From Paenibacillus gorillae (GTDB lineage Bacteria > Bacillota > Bacilli > Paenibacillales > Paenibacillaceae): a stretch of DNA of 64,000 nt. Of the stretch, positions 18,556 through 27,098 are shown in pieces (the stretch's first letter is position 1; each line of letters begins with the position of its first letter). Location: assembly GCF_000513275.1 (NCBI RefSeq), contig NZ_CBVJ010000046.1:50697-114696 (forward strand), read 5' to 3'. The notes beneath the pieces were generated by a model. It was not told the origin of the DNA. It ran no database searches and worked only from the letters and a program-made list of their open reading frames with translations. Both the position numbers and the translations under genes were made by a program.

Positions 18556-18789
18556 TTATTCGCCATACCAATAAAACCAGCGAAGCCGGTCCGCTAAGCT
18601 TCCGTTGCCCGGAATCATCGGATCGGCTTGAAACACTTTCATAGCAGCGCCCTTCGGTTTATGATACGGATGCACCGGCGAGATCACATCCACGAGCCAG
18701 CTATACCCGCCAGTTGCAAGTATCAGCAGCATCGAGAAGATGATAGCGAATACTATACGGCTAATCCATTTGCGAAGCGATAGCACCAT
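18556..18789 (-). CDS. YqzK-like DUF4227 protein
   Basis: A 77-residue protein with one membrane helix (about residues 8-30) and a short outer or inner tail ending LADRLRWFYWYGE. Position between fur and xerD matches B. subtilis yqzK, whose family is DUF4227, of unknown function. The ATG at 18789 has AAAGGGGAG 8 bases upstream. Two upstream in-frame ATGs have no comparable site. Confidence 0.75.
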   Translation of the reverse strand: MVLSLRKWISRIVFAIIFSMLLILATGGYSWLVDVISPVHPYHKPKGAAMKVFQADPMIPGNGSLADRLRWFYWYGE

Positions 18790-18875
18790 ATCGGCAGCTC
18801 CCCTTTCCATTGTCCGGATGCAAAAAATGCTCGTCCGTACCACCATATGAAAAAGGGAGTCACATTATGTTAGAA

Positions 18876-20018
18876 CTATGGCTCCAACCGGTCGTAAGCA
18901 ATGGCATTCAGCCAGCGTTCCAGCGGTGTATGGGCTATTCCGGTGGAGTTAGCCACCTGCTCATGAGTAACAGCCCCGGCATGCGTATTGACGCCCTTCT
19001 GCAGCGGTACGCTGCCTTTCACAGCTTCCCAGCCGCGATTGGCGAGATCCAGTGCATAGGGAATCGTTGCATTCGTCAAGGCAAAGGTAGAGGTTCGCGG
19101 AACAGCGCCCGGTATGTTGGCTACCGCGTAATGTATAACACCATGCTTAATATAGATGGGATCCGTATGCGTCGTCGGCCGGTCTACCGTCGCAATCGAG
19201 CCTCCCTGGTCAACGGCTACGTCGACAATAACAGCACCCTTCTTCATCCCTTGCACCATTTGATCCGTAACCAGATGAGGTGCTTTGGCACCCGGAATAA
19301 GCACCGCTCCTATCAGTAAATCCGCTCTGCTGACCGCTTCCGCTATATGATAAGGACTCGACATGACCGTTTTGATCCGACCGCCAAAAATATCGTCCAA
19401 ATAACGCATCCGATCGGCGCTTTTTTCCAATATAACGACATTCGCTCCCATACCGATCGCGATTTTAGCCGCATTCGTACCTACGACGCCTCCGCCGACA
19501 ATAACAACATCTGCGGGAGGAACCCCTGGCACTCCGCCCAGCAGGACGCCCCGACCGCCGTTGAACGCCTCCAGAAACTGCGAGCCTACCTGCACCGCCA
19601 TCCGGCCAGCTACCTCGCTCATTGGCGTAAGCAGCGGCAAGCTACCGTTCGCCAGCTGGATTGTTTCATATGCAATCGCCGTCACCTGTTTGTCGACAAG
19701 CGCCTGCGTCAAATCCGGAGCTGCCGCCAAGTGAAGGTAAGTAAACAATAGAAGCCCTGCTCGAAAATAACCAAATTCCGAGGCAAGCGGCTCCTTTACT
19801 TTCATAATCATATCCGCCTGCTCCCATACCTCCGAAGCTGTCGCTTTAACGACAGCACCCTCACGCTCATAGTCCCGGTCCTCAAAGCCGCTTCCTTCGC
19901 CGGCTCCCGTCTCCACGAACACTTCGTGGCCTGCGGCCGTCAGCATCGTAACACCCGCCGGTGTCAAGGCGACGCGGTATTCGCTCGCTTTAATCTCTTT
20001 CGGTATCCCGATTTTCAT
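18876..20018 (-). CDS. ald: Alanine dehydrogenase
   Basis: NAD-dependent oxidative deamination of L-alanine to pyruvate, used in spores for alanine catabolism. It has 380 residues: N-terminal [20 protein letters not shown], the substrate lysine in [10 protein letters not shown], and the Rossmann motif [19 protein letters not shown]. The signature around [10 protein letters not shown] is also present. GGAAGGCGGG precedes the ATG. It is divergent from the subtilase gene, separated by about 230 bases in which I find no firm promoter. Confidence 0.97.
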   Translation of the reverse strand: MKIGIPKEIKASEYRVALTPAGVTMLTAAGHEVFVETGAGEGSGFEDRDYEREGAVVKATASEVWEQADMIMKVKEPLASEFGYFRAGLLLFTYLHLAAAPDLTQALVDKQVTAIAYETIQLANGSLPLLTPMSEVAGRMAVQVGSQFLEAFNGGRGVLLGGVPGVPPADVVIVGGGVVGTNAAKIAIGMGANVVILEKSADRMRYLDDIFGGRIKTVMSSPYHIAEAVSRADLLIGAVLIPGAKAPHLVTDQMVQGMKKGAVIVDVAVDQGGSIATVDRPTTHTDPIYIKHGVIHYAVANIPGAVPRTSTFALTNATIPYALDLANRGWEAVKGSVPLQKGVNTHAGAVTHEQVANSTGIAHTPLERWLNAIAYDRLEP

Positions 20019-20251
20019 GATCTGACCCGCCTTCCTAGTTGGTCTTATTATGGTGTATGATTCGCTCTATCTGAATGTCCATCCTGCATGTAAATAACGC
20101 AATATTCGATGCACCTCAATGTCACGTTAATCACACATATGCTGTCTTATTTCCATGCAAATTATGTGCATTTGGACGTATACCCCTGCCGTCCGGATAC
20201 CTCCGTTCATAATCTGAACTAATGCGGACAATGACAAGGAGGTTCCCTTCA

Positions 20252-21457
20252 ATGCCCAGACTTGAACAACTGCTCACCATTCACTCCAGGAGAGCTCCCT
20301 CAAAGTATACTGTTCGTAAGCTCATCGCTTTAAAGACGGGTAACTCCTATAAACGCTGTATCCGGCACTTGAGGCTGAGCGGCATCCGGCCTTTTAAACG
20401 TATCCCTGGAAGCAGGCTCATTGGCTGCCACTTCGACAGCCGGCTGTCATGGGAGAAGCTAAGACGGCATCCCAGCGTCAGACTTATCGAGCCGGATAAA
20501 AAAATAAGAACACATACTATTCTGCCGTCCCGTCCAGCAACGGTAACAGGAAAATCCAAATCGGCACATACACCGCGGTTAAAAGCTGCAAGCAAGCGCA
20601 GCATGCAAAGAAACACACGTGCCTCGGTGCTTTCGGATGCTTGTCCGGCAGATCTGCCTTGGAATTTATGTGCGATCGCGGCGCATAAAGCATGGAAACG
20701 TTCGGACGGTGATTCTGTTAAAATTGCGATCATCGATACCGGTATCGCACCGCATCCAAGCCTGAGAATTGCTGGCGGAGTTAACACAGTCGACGGCGGC
20801 AGCTATATAGACGACAACGGCCATGGCACGCATGTAGCGGGTATTGCAGCAGCTATCGGCACGAAAGGCTGTAAAGGCGTAGCGCCAAAAGTGAAGCTCT
20901 ATGCGGTCAAAGCTCTTGATCATGCGGGGGCAGGTTATGTATCTGACATTATTGACGGTATCGAATGGTGTATCCGCAACAAAATGTCGATTATTAATAT
21001 GAGTTTTGGCTTAGAGCGAGGAGATTCGAGCCAAGTGCTTCATAACTCGATTAAAAAAGCGGTCAGCAAAGGCATTATTGTCGTTGCCTCTGCCGGCAAT
21101 TCTGGTCCTAACACATTCCAGCTGGATGAACCGGCCGCATTCTCGGAGACGATTGCCGTTGCGGCAACAACAAGGGAGAACCGAATTGCGAACTTCAGCA
21201 ATAGAGGTAGCGGCATCGCGATTGCGGCGCCGGGTGAGGATGTTCGTTCAACTTGGCTGAACGGAAATTTCTTGACTGTGTCGGGAACGAGCATGGCTTC
21301 GCCTCATGTAACGGGAGGAGCTGCTTTGCTGCTGGCGCTCAAACCTGGCCTCAATCCAAGCGAAGTCAAAGCGTTATTGAAAAAGCAGGCGCATACGTTG
21401 GACGGTTTCCCGTCTTTTGCCCAAGGCTCTGGTCTGCTGCAGCTTGATTTTTTATAG
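20252..21457 (+). CDS. S8 family subtilisin-like serine protease without signal peptide
   Basis: A 401-residue protease. The C-terminal 270 residues are a complete S8 domain: Asp in IIDTGIAPH, His in NGHGTHVAG, oxyanion Asn in SAGNSG and Ser in SGTSMASPH. The first 130 residues are strongly basic and look like a divergent I9-type propeptide (CHFDSRLSWEKLRRHPSVRLIE resembles the end of such domains). There is no signal peptide, so it may act in the cytoplasm or in the developing spore. The ATG is chosen for AAGGAGG 9 bases upstream. It converges on fur across a shared terminator. Confidence 0.9.
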   Translation: MPRLEQLLTIHSRRAPSKYTVRKLIALKTGNSYKRCIRHLRLSGIRPFKRIPGSRLIGCHFDSRLSWEKLRRHPSVRLIEPDKKIRTHTILPSRPATVTGKSKSAHTPRLKAASKRSMQRNTRASVLSDACPADLPWNLCAIAAHKAWKRSDGDSVKIAIIDTGIAPHPSLRIAGGVNTVDGGSYIDDNGHGTHVAGIAAAIGTKGCKGVAPKVKLYAVKALDHAGAGYVSDIIDGIEWCIRNKMSIINMSFGLERGDSSQVLHNSIKKAVSKGIIVVASAGNSGPNTFQLDEPAAFSETIAVAATTRENRIANFSNRGSGIAIAAPGEDVRSTWLNGNFLTVSGTSMASPHVTGGAALLLALKPGLNPSEVKALLKKQAHTLDGFPSFAQGSGLLQLDFL

Positions 21458-21478
21458 GACAATTCCCCTAAAAACGCC

Positions 21479-21520
21479 AAAACGGCTCGCCGTCCAGTTA
21501 ACTGGGCAGCAAAGCCGTTT
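21479..21520. terminator. Bidirectional terminator between subtilase gene and fur
   Basis: Stem AAAACGGCT / AGCCGTTT with an inner CCAGTTAACTGG palindrome-like stem. It serves both convergent genes and touches the fur stop codon. Confidence 0.75.
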
Positions 21521-21980
21521 ATTGTTCATTAGGTTTGTCGTTTTTTGCGTTGCAGCGGTGGCAAATGCCTTGGAAATCAAGTCGGTGATCCAGTACGGTA
21601 AAACCGAACTCCTGCTCAAGACGCTCTTCGAGCGGCAAAAGCCAATCCTCTTTGATCTCATCCATGGAACCGCACTGCACACATATCAGGTGATGATGGT
21701 GGTGTTTGCTGCTGTCCGTACGCAGGTCGTAACGGGCAACGCCATCGCCAAAGTTCAGCTTCTCCACCACATGCATTTCGCTCAACAGCTCCAATGTCCG
21801 GTAAACGGTAGCTAGACCGATTTCCGGGGCTTTGTCTCTAACGAGCATGAATACATCTTCTGCACTCAAATGGTCGTCTTCGTTTTCGAGCAATACTCGA
21901 ACTGTTGCCTCACGCTGCGGGGTTAATTTGTAGCCCTGCGACTGCAACTGTTGTTTGATCTTCTCAATCCGGGCTTCCAT
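21519..21980 (-). CDS. fur: Ferric uptake regulator family repressor
   Basis: A metal-sensing repressor of 153 residues starting at MEARIEKIKQQL. The winged helix includes KLTPQREATVRVLLEN and GLATVYRTLELLSE. The metal sites are HHHHHLICVQCG and the second pair CHRCNAK, as in Fur/PerR/Zur proteins. The syntenic position (spoIIM-fur-yqzK-xerD) matches B. subtilis fur, which supports the iron regulator over PerR or Zur. GGGGGG precedes the chosen ATG. Confidence 0.9.
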   Translation of the reverse strand: MEARIEKIKQQLQSQGYKLTPQREATVRVLLENEDDHLSAEDVFMLVRDKAPEIGLATVYRTLELLSEMHVVEKLNFGDGVARYDLRTDSSKHHHHHLICVQCGSMDEIKEDWLLPLEERLEQEFGFTVLDHRLDFQGICHRCNAKNDKPNEQ

Positions 21981-22067
21981 GATTTCCCCCCTACCACATG
22001 TCTGCGCCAACTTCCGGTTTGCTTTTATTATAGGGGTTAATGGCGGAAAAAGTCAAACGTTTTGGCT

Positions 22068-22748
22068 TTATACGGCCGATGCGGTTCCTGTCATCAGCGG
22101 TGTTACCCACTGCATAAGAATGGGCGAAACATAGGCTTCGAGCAGTGCCGCCCCCGCAAGCAGCAGAAGCATGAATAGCGCAGTTGACGAAAAAGCCGCT
22201 ATTTGCGGCGCCAGACTGCCCTTTTGCTGGAACAGCCGGTTTTTGATGACATATGTCGAAAACGAGATGGCAGCGACGCTCGCTACCATCAGCGCGGGAA
22301 CGACGATTAAATTCGGCGGCGCTACGGAGACAAGAGAGAACAGCAGCCCTTCCCAGGCGTGCTGGCTTATTAAAGTACCGATTGAGAACCCGACGAGCAC
22401 CCCTTTTAGAAAATCGAGCGCCAGTACAAAAGGGATACCGACTACCGTTATGCCGAGCAGCCATAACAGCAGCAGCCATTTGCCGTAAAACATAAACCGC
22501 TCCCAGAAGGAATGCGCCTCGTCGGCAACCGTTCCGTTATTGACCAAATGAATATATTGATTGACGTTGGAGGCCAGATCCTGCTGCTGCTCCAGCGTCA
22601 GCGCTTGCACCATAAGTCCGCCGAAAATGACGCCAACAACGAATAAGACCGCCACAAAAACATAAAGCGTGAAATGATTTTTGCCATTTTCCTGCAGCAT
22701 AGCCGTACGCAAAACCAGCCACTCCCTTCGGACAAGATATACGTTCAT
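22068..22748 (-). CDS. spoIIM: Stage II sporulation protein M
   Basis: SpoIIM is the membrane scaffold of the SpoIID-SpoIIP-SpoIIM complex that drives engulfment. The 226-residue protein has five or so hydrophobic helices and the family-type segments FGGLMVQALTLEQQQDL and KGVLVGFSIGTLI. Position beside fur and the ADP-ribose pyrophosphatase gene is the same as in B. subtilis. Confidence 0.93.
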   Translation of the reverse strand: MNVYLVRREWLVLRTAMLQENGKNHFTLYVFVAVLFVVGVIFGGLMVQALTLEQQQDLASNVNQYIHLVNNGTVADEAHSFWERFMFYGKWLLLLWLLGITVVGIPFVLALDFLKGVLVGFSIGTLISQHAWEGLLFSLVSVAPPNLIVVPALMVASVAAISFSTYVIKNRLFQQKGSLAPQIAAFSSTALFMLLLLAGAALLEAYVSPILMQWVTPLMTGTASAV

Positions 22749-22800
22749 TGTATGATCCGGTGTCCGTTTCTATGACGGGAGCTTTCCCTATCCTAATCTA

Positions 22801-23361
22801 TTAAATGCTGCCGTTCGCAAGATAGAGCTTCCATGCGTATACAGCCAGTATCGTCTTCGCGTCGCTGATGCGCCCTTCAGCTATGTATGCCTCCGCTTGC
22901 TCCAGCGTGATCGCCTCGTTCTCCAAGTACTCATCCTCATCGGGATTTAAAGTTCCCGGCACGACCTTATCGGCAAAATATAAATACAGCTTCTCATCGG
23001 CGAAGCCAGGCGACGTATAAAAGGCGCTGACAAGCTTCAGCTCCTCTGCCCTGTAACCTGTCTCTTCCTCCAGTTCGCGTGCGGCAGCAACTGCCGGATC
23101 TTCTCCGGGATCGAGCTTTCCGGCCGGAATTTCGATCTGGAATTTCTCAAGCGGTTTGCGGAATTGCTCCACAACGAGCAGTTTGCCATCCAGAAGCGCC
23201 ATGACAGCTGCAGCACCCGGATGCTTCACGATTTCTCTTGTTGCCGTCTTGCCGTCTGGCAGCGCAACAGTATCTACTTGTAACGAAATTATTTTCCCGT
23301 TAAAAATAGAATCCGTGCTTACCGTTTCTTCACGCCATTGCTTCAGCTCATCTTGTCCCAT
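22801..23361 (-). CDS. nudF: ADP-ribose pyrophosphatase, Nudix family
   Basis: Hydrolyses ADP-ribose to AMP and ribose 5-phosphate. The 186-residue product has the Nudix box G-x5-E-x7-REx2EE-x-G read in GEDPAVAAARELEEETGY, and FYTSPGFADEKLYLY typical of ADP-ribose-specific members. I start at MGQDELKQW, with AAGGAG 9 bases upstream. It is divergent from mciZ. Confidence 0.93.
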   Translation of the reverse strand: MGQDELKQWREETVSTDSIFNGKIISLQVDTVALPDGKTATREIVKHPGAAAVMALLDGKLLVVEQFRKPLEKFQIEIPAGKLDPGEDPAVAAARELEEETGYRAEELKLVSAFYTSPGFADEKLYLYFADKVVPGTLNPDEDEYLENEAITLEQAEAYIAEGRISDAKTILAVYAWKLYLANGSI

Positions 23362-23410
23362 GTTGATCCGCTCCTTATTTTTCAAATCCTTGATGTATTT
23401 ATTCAGAAGG

Positions 23411-23440
23411 GTATAACTTGTCCGCTCTGGACATAGATAT
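23411..23440 (+). promoter_or_regulatory. Possible sigma-E promoter for mciZ
   Basis: ATA at 23413-23415 and CATAGATA at 23432-23439, 16 bases apart, resemble the sigma-E pattern ATA-N16-CATACANT. It lies about 35 bases before the mciZ ATG. MciZ is a mother-cell product in B. subtilis, so such a promoter is expected. The -10 has two mismatches. Confidence 0.4.
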
Positions 23441-23472
23441 CATTATACCAAATCACAAGGGGTGCGATAAGG

Positions 23473-23610
23473 ATGAAACAGTATATGAGCGGCAAAGAGC
23501 TTCGATTGGTAGGAAAGGCCTGGGAAGTACGTCACAAGCTTCGCAAGCTGACCGCCTCTCACGCACCAGAACAGACGCTTCGCCAACTGCTGGCATCAAA
23601 ACAAACTTAA
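23473..23610 (+). CDS. mciZ: Z-ring inhibitor MciZ
   Basis: A 45-residue protein, MKQYMSGKELRLVGKAWE followed by VRHKLRKL and a short tail. The core LVGKAWEVRHKL closely matches B. subtilis MciZ (LVGKAWEIRAKL). That is a 40-residue peptide which caps FtsZ filaments and blocks Z-ring assembly in the mother cell. AAGGGGTG lies 8 bases upstream. It sits next to nudF in the conserved spoIIM region and ends before a strong shared terminator. Its tail is divergent and five residues longer. Confidence 0.85.
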   Translation: MKQYMSGKELRLVGKAWEVRHKLRKLTASHAPEQTLRQLLASKQT

Positions 23611-23633
23611 CTACTGCAATGCCGGTTCCTATA

Positions 23634-23682
23634 AAAAAAGGCTTCTCCGCCTATGCTCACGCATGGAGGGGAAGCCTTTTTC
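23634..23682. terminator. Bidirectional terminator between mciZ and yqjE-like gene
   Basis: Stem AAAAAAGGCTTC / GAAGCCTTTTT with further internal pairing, T-run on both strands; it separates two convergent genes. Confidence 0.85.
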
Positions 23683-23696
23683 TCGTATCAGCAATC

Positions 23697-24830
23697 TTAA
23701 CCCTTTGCCGCCTGTTGAATAACGGAGACGACAAACTCGGTTACTTTGACCAGATTCGATACCTTAATCTGCTCTTTGGTTGTATGAATATGCTCGTAGC
23801 CCACGGCAAGATTGACGGTAGGCAGACCTAATCCATTGAAAATATTAGCGTCGCTGCCGCCGCCGGAATGAAAGCCGCGCGGCTCCAAGCCGATTGCACG
23901 AGCAGCAGCTTGCGCCACTTGAACGACATGCGACTGCTCGTCATGTGCATATGCGGGATATACGATGCTGCTCTCAAACTCGCCCTTCGCACCGCAATCC
24001 TTCGCCGCGCTTTCTACCGCTTCGCGCATCGCATCCAGCTGACGCTCCAGCTTCTCCTGCACGATACTTCGCGCCTCTGCATCCAGCCGCACGAAGTCGC
24101 ATACGATGTTCGTTGCGCCGCCGCCCTCGAAACGGCCGATATTGGCAGTCGTCTCCTTATCGATCCGGCCAAGCGGCATGCGGCTAATTGCTTTGGATGC
24201 CACTTGAATGGCGCTAATACCATCCTCCGGATTGACGCCGGCATGCGCGGATCTGCCATGCAGCTTGATCGTTACCTTCGCTTGCGCCGGAGCAGCAATC
24301 GCGATATCGCCAATTGCTCCGTTCGAGTCGATCGCATAGCCGAAGTCGGCCAGCAGCTTAGCAGGATCGATCGCTGCAGCGCCGACAAGACCTGATTCCT
24401 CGCCTACAGTGATAACAAATTGAATCCGTCCATGCGGGATTTGCTGTTCCTTCAGCACCCGTATCGCTTCCAGCAGAGCTGCTATTCCAGCTTTGTCGTC
24501 GGCGCCCAGAATGGTCGTGCCGTCGCTGCGGATATATCCGTCATCGTCCAGCTGAGGCTTGATGCCAACGCCCGGCGTCACGGTGTCCATATGGCAAGTA
24601 AATAATATCGTCGGCGCCGACTGGGCGCCGGACGGCTCCAGCAGCAGGAACAGGTTTCCCGCGCCATGCCCGGTTTGAGCCGCCGCATCATCCTCTTCTA
24701 CAGTAAGACCCAGCTCTTCGAACTTTTTACGGAGCACGCGGCTAATTTCCTGCTCATGCTTCGTCTCGCTATCGACCTGCACCAGTTCCATGAACTCTTT
24801 CACAATTCGTTCCTGATTGACCACAGCCAT
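23697..24830 (-). CDS. M20 family peptidase, PepT-like (YqjE type)
   Basis: A zinc-dependent exopeptidase of the M20/M25 family. Metal and catalytic residues appear in TCHMDTV, GADDKAG, EESGLVGA and the C-terminal HTTKEQI. The dimerisation domain includes GRSAHAGVNPEDG. At 377 residues with MAVVNQERIVKEFMEL it matches the B. subtilis YqjE/tripeptidase-like group. The cytosolic substrate is not defined. GAAGGAGGA precedes the ATG. Divergent from prli42. Confidence 0.9.
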   Translation of the reverse strand: MAVVNQERIVKEFMELVQVDSETKHEQEISRVLRKKFEELGLTVEEDDAAAQTGHGAGNLFLLLEPSGAQSAPTILFTCHMDTVTPGVGIKPQLDDDGYIRSDGTTILGADDKAGIAALLEAIRVLKEQQIPHGRIQFVITVGEESGLVGAAAIDPAKLLADFGYAIDSNGAIGDIAIAAPAQAKVTIKLHGRSAHAGVNPEDGISAIQVASKAISRMPLGRIDKETTANIGRFEGGGATNIVCDFVRLDAEARSIVQEKLERQLDAMREAVESAAKDCGAKGEFESSIVYPAYAHDEQSHVVQVAQAAARAIGLEPRGFHSGGGSDANIFNGLGLPTVNLAVGYEHIHTTKEQIKVSNLVKVTEFVVSVIQQAAKG

Positions 24831-24913
24831 TTCCTCCTTCGCCTTTTTCGATTAAACTAGAATAGACTTGTTTAAGATGCACGTCCAATTCCATGGAAAG
24901 GAGCGCTTTTAAG

Positions 24914-25012
24914 ATGAACTCACAGAAAATGATCCGCCTCGTAGCGATTATCGTCGCGGGCGCGGTGCTGCTGTCCACGGTAATCGCCTCACTCGGCTGG
25001 CTCTTCTACTAG
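24914..25012 (+). CDS. prli42: Stressosome-associated protein Prli42
   Basis: A 32-residue single-helix membrane peptide: a basic N-terminus MNSQKMIRLV, then a hydrophobic stretch ending SLGWLFY. Size and layout match the Prli42 family (31 residues in Listeria, where it tethers RsbR stressosomes to the membrane). AAAGGAG lies 10 bases upstream. Its last 24 bases overlap the convergent lipB end. No rsbR/rsbS genes are seen here, and the sigma-B module at 36-44 kb is of a different input type, so its partner is unknown. Confidence 0.75.
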   Translation: MNSQKMIRLVAIIVAGAVLLSTVIASLGWLFY

Positions 25013-25711
25013 TGTATGCTGCCCATACTGAAATACGGAGCTGAAATGCGGCACGATTTCCCGTGCCGCTTGGGCCACGCTCATATTCTTCCCCGTTAAA
25101 TCATTAAATGATGTTACACCGAACTGTTCAATGCCGCACGGAATAATACCGCTAAATCCCGCCTGGCCGATGCCGGATTCAATATTTAAGGCAAAGCCGT
25201 GTGACGTAATGAATCCCTTCCGTCCTCGAGACCGGTTGAACTTCACCCCGATTGCCGCAATTTTCTCATCGCCGACCCATACACCTGTATATTCGGGCTT
25301 TCTTCCCGCCTCAATTCCATAATCCGCCAACCAGTTAATTAGAACCTGCTCCACACTGCGCAAATAGCCGTGCAAATCAAGTCCTTCCGCCTGAAGAAAT
25401 AGCAGCGGATAGCCGACCAACTGACCTGGCCCATGATAGGTAATATCGCCGCCCCGGTCAATTTCGAATACCGTTATGCCCCGCTCCTTAAGCTCCTCTT
25501 CATCCAAGAGCAAATGCTCCGGATGCCGATCCGAACCAAGCGTATAGGTAGGGGGATGCTGAAGAAGGAGAAGCGTCTCTGGACGCTCCTCCTTATCAAC
25601 TTGCGTTACGGTCGATTTTTGCAAATCCCAGGCCTGGGCATAATCGAGTAACGGTATATAACGGGCTTCCAGTGTCGTCCTCGCGCCATGTTGCTTAGCT
25701 GCGTCAGTCAT
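24989..25711 (-). CDS. lipB: Octanoyl-[ACP]:protein N-octanoyltransferase
   Basis: Transfers octanoyl groups to lipoyl domains for lipoate synthesis. The 240-residue chain has TYTLGSDRHPEHLL, the signature RGGDITYHGPGQLVGYPLL, a conserved lysine in IAAIGVKF and the catalytic cysteine in GIIPCGIEQFGVTS. It directly follows bkdB, whose E2 protein needs lipoylation. B. subtilis uses a different enzyme set (LipM/LipL), so a LipB here is a lineage difference. Confidence 0.93.
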   Translation of the reverse strand: MTDAAKQHGARTTLEARYIPLLDYAQAWDLQKSTVTQVDKEERPETLLLLQHPPTYTLGSDRHPEHLLLDEEELKERGITVFEIDRGGDITYHGPGQLVGYPLLFLQAEGLDLHGYLRSVEQVLINWLADYGIEAGRKPEYTGVWVGDEKIAAIGVKFNRSRGRKGFITSHGFALNIESGIGQAGFSGIIPCGIEQFGVTSFNDLTGKNMSVAQAAREIVPHFSSVFQYGQHTLVEEPAE

Positions 25712-25750
25712 CTGTATACCCCATTTCTGTCTATCATACTGTAACTTCGC

Positions 25751-27028
25751 TTAATACAGCTTTGTATCTGTATTGAAGCTCTCCAAGTTATCCTTCACGC
25801 GCTGCAGGAAGCGGCCGCAAATGATGCCGTCCAAAATCCGGTGATCCAGCGAGAAGCACATGTTCGCAATCGAACGTATAGCAATCATATCATTAATGAC
25901 GACTGGTCGCTTTACGATTGATTCGAACGTAATGATGGCCGCCTGCGGATAATTGATAATCGGATTCGTGATGATGGAACCAAACGAACCTGTATTGTTG
26001 ACAGTAAACGTACCGCCTTGCATATCGGACAGCGTCAGTTTCCCTTCGCGGCCGCGGCGGGCCAGATCGTCGATTTCTTTGGCGAGTCCGGCAATCGTTT
26101 TGTGGTCGGCGTTTTTAATAACCGGTGTTGCTACCGATTCCTCTGTACCAACCGCGAGCGAAATATTAATATCCCGCTTTACGATAATTTTGTCAGCAGC
26201 CCACATGGAGTTGATAATCGGGAAATCCTTAATTGCATTGACGACCGCCTTCAGGACGAAAGCGAGGTAGGTCAGATTGACGCCTTCCCGTTTCATGAAT
26301 TCATCCTTCAGCTTGTTGCGCAGGGCAACCAGGTTCGTCACATCCACCTCGATCATCATCCAGCCATGCGGTATTTCTGTGACACTTTGCTTCATATTAC
26401 GCGCAATTGCTCCGCGAATCGGCGTAACGTCAATATAATCCTCGCCGCGTCCTTGCTCGGTCGGCTGTACAGTCGGTATGCGCGGCGTTTCCGCCAGATG
26501 CAAGCCTGAGGAACGTACATCTGCTTTCGAGATGTCGACGCTGCTTTCATTCGGAACGCCGGAAGCGACGTAGGCAAGCACATCCTTGCGCGTAATACGC
26601 CCCCCCATGCCTGTCCCAGTTACATCAGCCAAACGAACGCCATGCTCGGCAGCAAGCGTCTGTACCGCAGGCGAATAACGGTTGCGCATAGAGCCGCCAT
26701 CTTCGGCCGCTTCCGTGGAAGGTCCGTCTTCGTGTCGGCCAGGTGAAGCAGCTGCAGCCGATGATACAGGCGCCGCTTCATTGCTCTCCGTCGCAATATA
26801 ACAGACGACGGTGCCGACCGGTACCGTTTCTCCGCTTCCGACGACAATTCTGGTCAGCGTGCCGGATACCGTGGAAGGCAGCTCCGCACTAACTTTGTCG
26901 GTGATTAACTCGCAAATCGGTTCATATAGATCGACATGATCGCCGGGCTGCTTCAGCCACTTGTCAATGGTCGCTGATACGAGCGATTCAGCAAGCTGCG
27001 GTATGACGATTTCCTTCTCTACCTTCAT
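25751..27028 (-). CDS. bkdB: Branched-chain 2-oxo acid dehydrogenase E2 (acyltransferase)
   Basis: The E2 core passes branched acyl groups from lipoate to CoA. Domains: N-terminal lipoyl domain with the modified lysine in ITDKVSAELPS, an acidic/alanine linker, a peripheral-subunit-binding domain (YSPAVQTLAAEHGV...GRITRKDVLAY), and a catalytic domain ending in the active site SLDHRILDG. Start at MKVEKEIVIP (425 residues). It is the last gene of the bkd operon; products prime branched-chain fatty acids. Confidence 0.93.
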   Translation of the reverse strand: MKVEKEIVIPQLAESLVSATIDKWLKQPGDHVDLYEPICELITDKVSAELPSTVSGTLTRIVVGSGETVPVGTVVCYIATESNEAAPVSSAAAASPGRHEDGPSTEAAEDGGSMRNRYSPAVQTLAAEHGVRLADVTGTGMGGRITRKDVLAYVASGVPNESSVDISKADVRSSGLHLAETPRIPTVQPTEQGRGEDYIDVTPIRGAIARNMKQSVTEIPHGWMMIEVDVTNLVALRNKLKDEFMKREGVNLTYLAFVLKAVVNAIKDFPIINSMWAADKIIVKRDINISLAVGTEESVATPVIKNADHKTIAGLAKEIDDLARRGREGKLTLSDMQGGTFTVNNTGSFGSIITNPIINYPQAAIITFESIVKRPVVINDMIAIRSIANMCFSLDHRILDGIICGRFLQRVKDNLESFNTDTKLY

Positions 27029-27098
27029 TAAACATCCATCTCCCAACCCGCAGTCTGGTAAACATGCGAATACTTCCGGTCTGCCATGCGGTTTTTAC

